Assembly (NCBI RefSeq): GCF_014851675.1
Contig: NZ_JACVAE010000001.1
Coordinates: 1,240,001 to 1,304,000 of the forward strand
From: Rhizobium sp. ARZ01
Lineage (GTDB): Bacteria; Pseudomonadota; Alphaproteobacteria; Rhizobiales; Rhizobiaceae
Length of the DNA stretch: 64,000 nt
Direction: 5' to 3'
The notes beneath the pieces were generated by a model that ran no database searches, had not been told where the DNA came from, and saw only the letters and a list, made by a program, of their open reading frames with translations. This document shows, one piece after another, positions 1 through 7,338 of this stretch; position 1 is the first letter of the stretch, and each line of letters starts with the position of its first letter. The position numbers were made by a program, and so were the translations under genes.

Positions 1-48
1 GAGGGTGGAAGAGCGGCTCGAGACAAAGACATCCACGAAATCGACTAA
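1..48 (+). CDS. Possible 3' end of an upstream gene
   Basis: From base 1, reading frame 1 is open for 15 codons and ends in TAA at 46-48; the C-terminal residues are charged (RAARDKDIHEID). It would converge on the carbonic anhydrase-like gene that ends at 62. The fragment is too short to assign to a family, and an open stretch this short can occur by chance. Confidence 0.2.
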   Translation, partial: EGGRAARDKDIHEID

Positions 49-61
49 GCGGGCTACAGAC

Positions 62-592
62 TCAGTCGATCCGTCGCAGTTCGGTCTTGAAGCGTTTCCT
101 GTTGCGTACGTAACTGTCCGCTGATTTCTTCAGGCCCTCGATGGCCGCCTCGTCGAGTGTGCGCACAGCCTTCGCTGGCGAGCCGACGATGAGGGAATTG
201 TCGGGAAAGACCTTGCCTTCTGTCACCAGCGCATTGGCGCCGACGAGGCAGTTGTTGCCGATCACTGCCCCGTTCAGCACCGTGGCCCCCATGCCGATCA
301 GCGAATTATCGCCGATCGTGCAGCCATGGATGATGGCGCTGTGACCAATGGTGCAGCCTTCGCCGATCGTCACCGGCTTGCCGGGGTCGGTGTGGATGAC
401 GGTGCCCTCCTGGATGTTGGTGCGGGCGCCGAGCGTGATCGGCTCGTTGTCGCCGCGCAAAACCGCACCGAACCAGATGCCGACGTCCTCGCCAATCACC
501 ACCTTGCCGATCACCTGCGCATCGGGGGCCACCCAGTAGCGGTCGTCCTCGGGAAGGGTTGGCACGTGGTCGCCGAGCGCATAGAGCGGCAT
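62..592 (-). CDS. Gamma-carbonic anhydrase family protein
   Basis: A 176-residue left-handed beta-helix protein of the gamma-carbonic anhydrase/YrdA/PaaY group. Hexapeptide repeats run from about residue 15 to 135 (stretches such as VIGKVVIGEDVGIWFGAVLRG and TIGEGCTIGHSAIIHGCTIG). Histidines in IHTDPG and in GHSAIIHGC fit the metal ligands of the family. The start is the ATG at 592 (MPLYALGDHV); longer reading frames upstream have no family similarity. It lies 11 bases downstream of the fumarylacetoacetate hydrolase-like gene on the same strand, so the two are probably co-transcribed. The family assignment is firm; whether it hydrates CO2 cannot be read from sequence. Confidence 0.9.
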   Translation of the reverse strand: MPLYALGDHVPTLPEDDRYWVAPDAQVIGKVVIGEDVGIWFGAVLRGDNEPITLGARTNIQEGTVIHTDPGKPVTIGEGCTIGHSAIIHGCTIGDNSLIGMGATVLNGAVIGNNCLVGANALVTEGKVFPDNSLIVGSPAKAVRTLDEAAIEGLKKSADSYVRNRKRFKTELRRID

Positions 593-603
593 CGCAAAAC
601 TCC

Positions 604-1290
<687 letters not shown>

Positions 1291-1433
1291 GGCATACTCA
1301 ATTCGATTCTGTCGGCGCACTCTAGCACCACTGGCGAAGGCGGGGACAAGCGGCGGACGCGGCGAGGGTGGTTTTTTCGCCCCTCTTGCGCTATGAGCTG
1401 CGCAAATTGAACGGCAACGGACGCGAACGGACT

Positions 1434-2603
1434 ATGTATCAGCAGGCACTCAAGACGGGGCAAAAAATCTTCGCCACGGCGCCGATGATCGACTGGTCGG
1501 ACCGGCACTATCGCCATTTCGCCCGGCAACTGACGAAGAACGCCGTGCTCTACACCGAAATGATCGTCGCCGACGCAATTCTCCGCGGCAATCGCCACAA
1601 GCTGCTCGGCTATGATCCGGTCGAGCATCCGCTGGCGCTGCAGCTCGGCGGCAGCGATCCGCAAAAACTCGCGGAAGCGGCGCGGATCGGCGAAGATTTT
1701 GGCTATGACGAGATCAACATGAACGTCGGCTGCCCCTCCGACCGGGTGCAGTCCGGCACTTTTGGGGCCTGCCTGATGCGCGAGCCGCAGCTGGTGGCCG
1801 ACTGCGTCGCGGCGATGAAGGCGGCGGTGAACATCCCGGTGACCGTGAAGTGCCGCATCGGCGTCGACGACCAGAACCCGGAGATGGCGCTGCGCGACCT
1901 CGTTTCCCGGGTCAAGGCCGCCGGCGTCGACGCCGTCTGGGTTCATGCGCGCAAGGCCTGGCTGCAGGGGCTGAGCCCGAAGGAGAACCGCGACATCCCG
2001 CCGCTGGACTACGATCTGGTGCGGCGGCTGAAGGCGGAAAATTCTGATCTTTTCATCGGGTTGAATGGCGGTCTTCATACGCTGGATCAGGCGGTCGCTG
2101 AGATTGGCGTGCTCGACGGGGCGATGCTCGGCCGGGCTGCCTACCAGGACAGCGGCATGCTGGTCGGCGTGGACGCGGTGTTTGCGCTGCCGGGCGGTAT
2201 TGCCCCCCTCTGCCCCTTCGGGGCATCTCCCCCACATGGGGGGAGATCGGCCCCCGCCGCGGCCACCGAGGATTGCGTCGCGGCCCGGAAGGATGTCGAG
2301 ACGCCGGATGTTGTCCGCGCCGCCCCCAACGCCGCCAGCCCCGCCGCTGCCCCCGACACCGCCTTCTGGGAGGGCGTGCGCGACGCGATGTTGGACTATG
2401 CGGGCCGCGTGATCGCCGGCGGCGGGCGGCTGAACCATGTCACCCGCCACATGGTCGGCCTTTTCCAGGGTTTTCCCGGCGCGCGGCGCTACCGTCAGAT
2501 TCTTTCGGCCGACGCCACCAGGCCGGGGGCGGGGCCGGAGGTGATCGCGGCCGCGTTTGCGGCTGTGTTGGAGGCGGCGGCGGACAAGGCTGCGGCCGAG
2601 TAG
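1434..2603 (+). CDS. dusA: tRNA dihydrouridine(20/20a) synthase DusA with an in-frame insert
   Basis: FMN/NADPH-dependent reduction of uridine 20/20a in tRNA. The Dus signature NMNVGCPSDRVQSGTFGACL is centred on Cys100, and ATAPMIDWSD near residue 15 is the start of the TIM barrel. Phosphate-binding loops follow (VKCRIGVDD, WVHARKAWLQGLSPKENR, IGLNGG). The ATG at 1434 matches known DusA N-termini; the frame is open upstream to 1368 but without similarity. An insert of roughly 50 residues (about 254-308), rich in Pro, Ala and Gly, separates the barrel (ends AVFALPGG) from the helical C-terminal domain (resumes FWEGVRDAMLDYAGRVI). The first part of the insert is a translated palindromic repeat at 2203-2250. 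The reading frame is intact, so the gene is probably functional. Confidence 0.93.
   Translation: MYQQALKTGQKIFATAPMIDWSDRHYRHFARQLTKNAVLYTEMIVADAILRGNRHKLLGYDPVEHPLALQLGGSDPQKLAEAARIGEDFGYDEINMNVGCPSDRVQSGTFGACLMREPQLVADCVAAMKAAVNIPVTVKCRIGVDDQNPEMALRDLVSRVKAAGVDAVWVHARKAWLQGLSPKENRDIPPLDYDLVRRLKAENSDLFIGLNGGLHTLDQAVAEIGVLDGAMLGRAAYQDSGMLVGVDAVFALPGGIAPLCPFGASPPHGGRSAPAAATEDCVAARKDVETPDVVRAAPNAASPAAAPDTAFWEGVRDAMLDYAGRVIAGGGRLNHVTRHMVGLFQGFPGARRYRQILSADATRPGAGPEVIAAAFAAVLEAAADKAAAE
2203..2250. repeat. Palindromic element inside dusA
   Basis: Two nested palindromes: TGCCCC-TTC-GGGGCA, and ATCTCCCCC-ACAT-GGGGGGAGAT (the two arms differ by one G). The same element, slightly diverged, occurs at 7704-7753 and, inverted, at 7781-7827 inside uvrB. 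In dusA it is read as PLCPFGASPPHGGRS, close to the UvrB peptide [15 protein letters not shown], so both genes read it in the same frame. Confidence 0.85.
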
Positions 2604-3292
2604 GGCCCGGCCCGCGCCGGAGGGAATCCTGTGTGGGCAACCCAAAAGTGCGCCGCTTGGCGCGCAGGGTAGGCGGCCGCGTAGGACAATGCTCGGGTCA
2701 ACGGGCAATTGGCGCCGGCAAATTTCTGGACATCACCGTTACGCCGTCCGGGAGGGCGGGGCAGGCACGCGGGCGAAGCGCCCCTCAGCTCGGGCGAAAT
2801 TCGTCCGGCGCGGATGTAGCGCCGAAAATCCCGGTATTCCGCCAGATCCTGGCCGGCATAGGGCGGGCGGGCGGCGGCGTCGCGCTTGCGGCGCCAGGCG
2901 CGGAACCGCTCGCGCAGAATTCCCTGCCGCGGCAGCAGCGCCTGTAAAATCTCCACCGCCGCGTCCTGCAGTTCGCGATCGTCCGGGTCGCGGCTCGGCG
3001 GCTCGACCGGGGTCGACGGGGCGAAGGCGATCATTTCGAGCAGCCGGATCGTTTCCGCCTGCAGCGCCCGGTGCAGGGCGAGAACGTCGGGCGGCGCAGT
3101 GCGGAGACAGTCCGGCCGGCCGTCGCGCCCAACCATGACGCAGCCGCGTGCGCGGCGGCACGGCCGGCGGCGACAGACGTGTTCGGGAACGAGGAGCAGC
3201 GTGCTGACGCTGCGGGTGACGAGCTGCCGTTCGGCGTCGTCGAGGCGGTCGGCCGGCTCGCGGGTGGGGGAAGCGGAAAAGGTTTTCGGCAT
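2495..3292 (-). CDS. Hypothetical protein with a Cys/Arg-rich N-terminal segment, possibly lacking its native stop
   Basis: An open frame of 265 codons from the ATG at 3292 (MPKTFSASPTREP). Residues 1 to about 165 look protein-like, with an N-terminal helix (RLDDAERQLVTRSV), a cysteine-arginine cluster (CRRRPCRRARGC near residue 40, another Cys near 60) and amphipathic helices. I do not recognise a named family. From about residue 175 the translation becomes Ala/Pro/Arg-rich, and its last 36 codons lie antisense to the 3' end of dusA. This suggests that the real protein is shorter or that the ancestral stop was lost. It converges on dusA. It could be a degraded gene. Confidence 0.4.
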   Translation of the reverse strand: MPKTFSASPTREPADRLDDAERQLVTRSVSTLLLVPEHVCRRRPCRRARGCVMVGRDGRPDCLRTAPPDVLALHRALQAETIRLLEMIAFAPSTPVEPPSRDPDDRELQDAAVEILQALLPRQGILRERFRAWRRKRDAAARPPYAGQDLAEYRDFRRYIRAGRISPELRGASPACLPRPPGRRNGDVQKFAGANCPLTRALSYAAAYPARQAAHFWVAHTGFPPARAGPYSAAALSAAASNTAANAAAITSGPAPGLVASAERI

Positions 3293-3380
3293 GCGCTCGC
3301 TCCTTTGCCTGGGGTGTCGCCCTCGTGTCCGGGGCGCGGTGCCTGAGGCGCGGCGCGAACGCTTTTCGCTTTCCGCGCCA

Positions 3381-3654
3381 TTGTTGTTGCGCCTGTCTTT
3401 GCCCCGAAACCGGTTTCCCCTTTCGGGAGACATGCCCTGGCCGGCCGACCGCCGGATGCGGCGGCCTTGCCCGTCGCGGCACCTAAAGCGTGTCGCGATC
3501 CTTCGGATTCGCTTTCCACGCTTTAAGTCTTTGTTTTATCGCATGTCGTTGCCGCAAAACCGCTGCACACTTTTGCGCGACATGCTCTAGCTCTTTGTTT
3601 TTGCGCATGTCTTTATCCCGAAACCGGTTCCCACTTTCGGGAGACATGCTCTAG
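3381..3654. repeat. Cluster of dispersed rhizobial intergenic repeats
   Basis: Three related copies lie in direct orientation at 3381-3440, 3528-3590 and 3591-3654. Each has the form TTGTTTTT(G/A)CGCATGTC, then CCCGAAACCGGTTCCC, ACTTTCGGG and AGACATGCTCTAG. The inner part forms a stem (CCCGAAA ... TTTCGGG) within an outer CATGTC ... GACATG. A further piece at about 3484-3525 (GCGTGTCGCGATCCTTCGGA, CCACGCTTTAAGTC) also resembles short repeats I recall between genes in Rhizobiaceae. No coding function is visible. Confidence 0.75.
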
Positions 3655-4095
3655 CCGGCGCGCTGCCATCGCGCCTGCGCCCAAACCCACGCCCGGCGTG
3701 CCGTCGTGGTTGAAAACCGCTGTTTCGGACGGGGCGCTGGAAGCTGCCTCATCGAAAAGTGTCTGTGTGGCACCTTTCAGCGCCCCGTTCGGCGGTTTCT
3801 GCCCGCAAACGCGGTCCTCTGCCTCGCCCGCCTTTCGGCGGACGCTCTGTGTGCCACCGCATGGGCACGTCCGGTGCGCCACTCGGGCGAAATGCCCGCC
3901 GTCACCAGAGGGGACCTGTCTTGCGAACCCTTGATGCGAAGACACGCGTCCTTCCTCCGCCCCAAGCGCCGTCCCCACCTCGCCGCAACGCCTCGCGGTG
4001 TATCCGTGCTGGGGCGAGGGGGAGTATGGCACGGGGGCGAGGCGTGGGGAGGAAATGGCGTGGAATTTTGGCCAAGCAATTGGAGTTGCTTTGGA

Positions 4096-4164
4096 TTGAG
4101 GCGTGGCTTGTCCTCATTTTAATCCCCCCGTCTTTGCTGCTTGGAGGGCATCATTCAAATGATG
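4096..4164 (+). promoter_or_regulatory. Candidate promoter and palindromic operator upstream of the ATPase-nuclease gene
   Basis: TTGAGG at 4096-4101 and TTAATC at 4119-4124 are 17 bases apart, like weak -35 and -10 boxes. A perfect palindrome CATCATT-CA-AATGATG lies at 4149-4164, downstream of the putative start point and 43 bases before the ATG at 4208. That is where a repressor would sit. The evidence is pattern only. Confidence 0.3.
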
Positions 4165-4207
4165 GGGTGATTTAGCCGTCCAGGTTGCATTTGTATCCAC
4201 CGCAGCT

Positions 4208-6202
4208 ATGAATGCCAACACTCGGGTGGGGGATATTGAGGTAACTATGGCCCATACTATCGAAGTGAAGGCACAACAAGATTTCTGGAAGCGATTTGTT
4301 GGAAGTCACCCTTCGCGGGCGATGGCCGAAATTATATCTAACTCATTTGACGCAGATGCCGATGAAATAACTCTCTCAGTGAAGAGGAATCCGTTAGGGG
4401 AGCCTGTTTCACTATTTTTTTCCGACAATGGTGAAGGAATTCACTATTCAGATGATGTCCACCCATTCTCGGATCTCGGCAATTCATGGAAGTCCCGTGC
4501 TGGGCGATCACAGACCAAGAAACGTATACTCCAAGGTCGAAATGGTGAGGGACGGTTTCGAGCTCTGTCGCTTGGCGAGTATGTTGAATGGAGAACAGTT
4601 TTTGAGAGTGGTGGGAATTTTTTCGAATATTCGATTACTGCAAATAATAATTCCATCGGAAGGTTTTACATTTCCGATTTGAAGCCGTCTAGAAAACGGA
4701 AAAGCGGCACCACTGTTGAAATCACAAATCTTTTTCCCTCTGCTGCAAGCTATTTTTCCAGCCTAAGCGTTGATGGTGTAGCGCATAAATTTGCGTCATA
4801 TATAAACAAGTATCGGGACGTATCCCTAAAGATAAACGATTGTCCATTGGATATAGCTAAGCTCATCGTTCGCTCCAATCAAATGGATGTAGGACCCATC
4901 ACTCTCAGTTCAGGTCTCACGATTAAGGCTGACCTAGAAGTGATCGAGTGGTCGCATGACACCGAAAGGTGTCTGTATCTATGTGATGAAAGTGGTTTCA
5001 CTTTGGCCGAGAGAGCGCCTGAGATCCGGGCGCCGGGGTACAATTTTTCTGCGTATTTGAAAAGCAAACATTTTTCAGACGCGAGCAATGGCGCGCTAAT
5101 CGATTTGGAGATGGAGGAGGGCATCTCGAAGTTAGTTGGAGAGGGGCGGGATATGCTTACCGCCTATTTTAAGCGACTCGAGCGGCTCAAGGTCGAGGGT
5201 TTGATCGCTCAATGGAAGTCTGAGAACGTTTATCCGTATCGTGAAGATGAAACCAGTGAAGTTATCAAGCAATCAAAGCGCATTTTTAACGTCTGTGCTG
5301 TGACCATTAACTCGCAGGCGAAAGGTTTTTCTGATCAAAACCGAATTACAAAAGCTCTATCTTTTCGTCTTTTGCGCGAGGCGATAGAAGAGCGGCCAAG
5401 CGAAGTATCAAGAATTTTAACTGAAGTATTGAACCTCTCTCATGAGAAGGCGAAGCAATTTGCTAGGCTTCTCGATAATACAAAATTATCCGACATCATA
5501 GATACTGTTTCTCTTGTTCGTCATAGAATTAGCATTGCGAGGGGTCTCAGGTCGCTAGTGTGTAGTGAGGAGACAAAGAAGACTGTTAAGGAGAGGCAGC
5601 ACATACATCAGATCGTTGAGCGAAACTCATGGTTGTTTGGTGATGAATTCACCTTAGGGGTCTCTGAATCCTCACTAAAGAATGCATTAAAAGAGCATTT
5701 GAAGCGCCTGAAGATCAACGAAAACGTACTGCTGCCCGTTTTAGTTGCTGGAAAAGCGAACGCACGACTGGATTTGATGCTGTGTCAAGCTTCGCGTGTA
5801 ACGGGTCGCAACGACGATCACCATTTGGTTATCGAGTTGAAGCGAGCGAAGAAGATACTCGGCATGGAGGATTATACGCAGATACTGAATTATGCTGAAG
5901 CAATTATGAAAGACAGTAGATATAAAAAGACCAATGTGCGTTGGAGCTTTTGGCTAGTCGGCGTCGAGATGTCGTCTCAATTGGAAAGCATCGTTTCTGC
6001 GCAGGATCGACCTCCTGGATGCGCTCACATTTTCAAAGAGGGTAATGGCCGGATTTGGGTCAAAACGTGGGGTCAGTTGCTGCACGAATGCATCTCAAGA
6101 TTAGAGTTTGTAAGGGAACGTCTGGATTTGGCTATCACTGACGAAGAGTCAGTCAGTTATCTGAACGAAATCTATCCACAATTTGTACCGAATGCTGACT
6201 GA
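4208..6202 (+). CDS. GHKL (HSP90/MORC-like) ATPase fused to a Shedu-like PD-(D/E)XK nuclease; candidate defence protein
   Basis: A 664-residue protein. The N-terminal half has all three GHKL ATP-binding boxes: N-box EIISNSFDAD (41-50; Glu41, Asn45, Asp48), G1 box DNGEG (73-77) and G2 box GRNGEG (110-115). Residues about 160-460 form a linker region with no domain I recognise. The C-terminus has a Shedu/DUF4263-like nuclease pattern: IVERNSWLFGDEF (469-481), RLD (520-522; Asp522), VIELKR (541-546; Glu543, Lys545), then Gln558 and Tyr562. The inferred role is ATP-gated DNA cleavage in defence. The gene is visibly AT-rich and full of codons ending in A or T, unlike its GC-rich neighbours, which points to horizontal transfer. 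It stands alone with repeats downstream. A start at 4247 (Met14) is possible and has a closer GAGGT ribosome site. Confidence 0.8.
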   Translation: MNANTRVGDIEVTMAHTIEVKAQQDFWKRFVGSHPSRAMAEIISNSFDADADEITLSVKRNPLGEPVSLFFSDNGEGIHYSDDVHPFSDLGNSWKSRAGRSQTKKRILQGRNGEGRFRALSLGEYVEWRTVFESGGNFFEYSITANNNSIGRFYISDLKPSRKRKSGTTVEITNLFPSAASYFSSLSVDGVAHKFASYINKYRDVSLKINDCPLDIAKLIVRSNQMDVGPITLSSGLTIKADLEVIEWSHDTERCLYLCDESGFTLAERAPEIRAPGYNFSAYLKSKHFSDASNGALIDLEMEEGISKLVGEGRDMLTAYFKRLERLKVEGLIAQWKSENVYPYREDETSEVIKQSKRIFNVCAVTINSQAKGFSDQNRITKALSFRLLREAIEERPSEVSRILTEVLNLSHEKAKQFARLLDNTKLSDIIDTVSLVRHRISIARGLRSLVCSEETKKTVKERQHIHQIVERNSWLFGDEFTLGVSESSLKNALKEHLKRLKINENVLLPVLVAGKANARLDLMLCQASRVTGRNDDHHLVIELKRAKKILGMEDYTQILNYAEAIMKDSRYKKTNVRWSFWLVGVEMSSQLESIVSAQDRPPGCAHIFKEGNGRIWVKTWGQLLHECISRLEFVRERLDLAITDEESVSYLNEIYPQFVPNAD

Positions 6203-6209
6203 TGGAGTT

Positions 6210-6303
6210 GCCCGGCCGCCCCGTCTGCCCTTAGGCCGCGCCTTGTGCGATTGTTAGGCCGGTTCCTCGTAGGAGCAGACGCTTACATTGTTGCGGACGA
6301 TGG
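6210..6303 (-). repeat. Degenerate copy 1 of the uvrB 3' end
   Basis: Read on the minus strand, this segment encodes a decayed version of the UvrB C-terminus: VSVCSYEEPA, a stop, then QSHKARPKGRRG, compared with [23 protein letters not shown] in UvrB. It begins 8 bases after the stop of the ATPase-nuclease gene. It is the most diverged of three same-orientation copies; the others are 6459-6590 and the true gene end at 7339-7440. Confidence 0.8.
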
Positions 6304-6312
6304 CAATTATTT

Positions 6313-6445
6313 TCTGTCATGCCGGACTTGATCCGGCATCCAGCGGCGCGTGAGCGCCGTGAAAAACCCTGGCCGTTGCACGAACTGAACGAGTCTTCCG
6401 CGCGATGGACATCGCGCGCTGGATGCCGGATTAAAGGCATGGCGG
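6313..6445. repeat. Composite palindromic element A
   Basis: Two inverted arms about 130 bases apart. The left arm is GTCATGCCGGACTTGATCCG followed by GCATCCAGC and a small palindrome GGCGCGTGAGCGCC. The right arm is GCGCGATGGACATCGCGC followed by GCTGGATGCCGGATTAAAGG and CATG, slightly decayed. Each arm can fold alone, and the whole unit can fold into a long hairpin, like paired REP elements. Elements B, C and D are relatives. Confidence 0.8.
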
Positions 6446-6458
6446 AAGAAAATGGGAT

Positions 6459-6590
6459 CTGTCGCCCCGGTCCGCCGCCTGTCGGGGGGGCTACTGCCCC
6501 GGACGGCCCGTCTTGCCCTTCGTCCTTGCCTTGCGCGATTGCTCGGCCGGGTCCTCGTAGGAGCCGACGCCGACCTTGGCGCGAACGTGA
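6459..6590 (-). repeat. Copy 2 of the uvrB 3' end
   Basis: On the minus strand it encodes [20 protein letters not shown] followed by GKTGRPGQ and a stop, nearly the exact C-terminus of UvrB. Bases 6513-6578 (66 bases) are identical to 7361-7426 inside uvrB. The similarity continues leftwards into sequence beyond the uvrB stop (CCGGTCCGCCGCCTGTCGGG is shared). Upstream of this segment there is no uvrB reading frame, so it is a detached gene end. Confidence 0.9.
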
Positions 6591-6601
6591 CACCAACTTT
6601 T

Positions 6602-6746
6602 CCGTCATGCCAGACTTGATCCGGCATCCAGCGCGCGATGTCCATCGCGCGGAAGAAGTGGCCGAAATTACGTAGGATTTGAGTTTGGGAGTCATTCACC
6701 GCGCGGACGCGCGGCGGCTGGATGCCGGATCAAGTCCGGCATGACG
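6602..6746. repeat. Composite palindromic element B
   Basis: Same architecture as element A. The left arm at 6602-6651 reads CCGTCATGCCAGACTTGATC, then CGGCATCCAGC and the palindrome GCGCGATGTCCATCGCGC. The right arm at 6708-6746 reads CGCGGCGGCTGGATGCCGGA, then TCAAGTCCGGCATGACGG. It lies just beyond the 3' end of the GIY-YIG gene, while element C lies just upstream of that gene. Confidence 0.8.
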
Positions 6747-6791
6747 GGAGAGAGGGAGGCGGGATATAGGGAAAAGGCGCCGCTGGTTGCA

Positions 6792-7082
6792 TCACAGTCC
6801 GTGCAAATGGTGGGCGATGTCGGTCCAGTCGGGGTTGGCTGCCTCGATCAGGTCGAGTTTCCATCGGCGTGGCCAGTCCTTGATGGCTTTTTCGCGGGCG
6901 ATGGCGTCGGTGACGAGGTCGTGTTCATCGAACCAGATCAGTGTCTTGACGCCGTAGCGGGTGGTGAAGCCGGGCGTCAGGTTGTTCTGGTGCTCGTAGA
7001 GGCGGCGCGGCAGGTCGGTGGTCACGCCGGTGTAGAGCGTGCCGTTGCGGCGCGAAGCCAGGATGTAGACGTAGCCCTTCAT
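6792..7082 (-). CDS. Small GIY-YIG nuclease superfamily protein
   Basis: A 96-residue single-domain protein of the YhbQ/UPF0213 type. It has the GIY-YIG core as GYVYILASRRNGTLYTGVT (Tyr4, Tyr17), an Arg in LPRRLYEH (residues 24-31), and the C-terminal Glu/Lys helix AIAREKAIKDWPRRWKLDLI. The fold is found in homing, repair and structure-specific nucleases; the biological role of these stand-alone short proteins is not settled. The gene stands alone between composite palindromic elements B and C, and between copies 2 and 3 of the uvrB 3' end, so it may belong to the duplicated or mobile segment. Confidence 0.92.
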   Translation of the reverse strand: MKGYVYILASRRNGTLYTGVTTDLPRRLYEHQNNLTPGFTTRYGVKTLIWFDEHDLVTDAIAREKAIKDWPRRWKLDLIEAANPDWTDIAHHLHGL

Positions 7083-7145
7083 GCGGCGATGATGGCGGTA
7101 GTTTCACTTTACGGCAAGGTGGGGTTGTGACGGCGGCTATACATC

Positions 7146-7283
7146 TCCGTCATGCCGGACTTGATCCGGCATCCAGCCACGGCGCGTCTGCACCGTGAAT
7201 GAATTCTCCGGTTCTCAGATGGAAGAGTCTTTCGCGCGATGGACATCGCGCGCTGGATGCCGGATCAAGTCCGGCATGACGGA
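7146..7283. repeat. Composite palindromic element C
   Basis: The left arm TCCGTCATGCCGGACTTGAT, CCGGCATCCAGC is at 7146-7177. The right arm GCGCGATGGACATCGCGC, GCTGGATGCCGGATCAAGTC, CGGCATGACGG is at 7233-7283. It is nearly the same as element A in both arms and has the least-decayed right arm. It sits between the GIY-YIG gene start and the uvrB 3' end. Confidence 0.85.
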
Positions 7284-7338
7284 AGAAAAGGGGGCGGCGT
7301 GCGGGATCTCTCGTCCCGGTCCGCCGCCTGTCGGGGGG

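Larger units (their letters stand above)
3293..4207. other. Gene-free stretch between the hypothetical gene and the ATPase-nuclease gene
   Basis: I see no convincing gene here. The left part (3381-3654) carries dispersed rhizobial repeats. From about 3660 to 4030, open frames exist in several phases but none shows a recognisable domain or a good ribosome site. From about 4060 the DNA becomes AT-richer and merges into the upstream region of the ATPase-nuclease gene. This compositional change may mark the left edge of acquired DNA. Confidence 0.6.

Noticed and set aside
3657-4122. Open frames in several phases between the dispersed repeats and the ATPase-nuclease gene
   Set aside because: No domain, ribosome site or protein-like composition was recognised. 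The frames overlap one another on both strands, as expected from GC-rich noncoding DNA.
6313-7283. Palindromic repeats considered as insertion-sequence ends
   Set aside because: No transposase frame lies between any pair of elements, and no target duplications were found. They behave like non-autonomous REP-type units.
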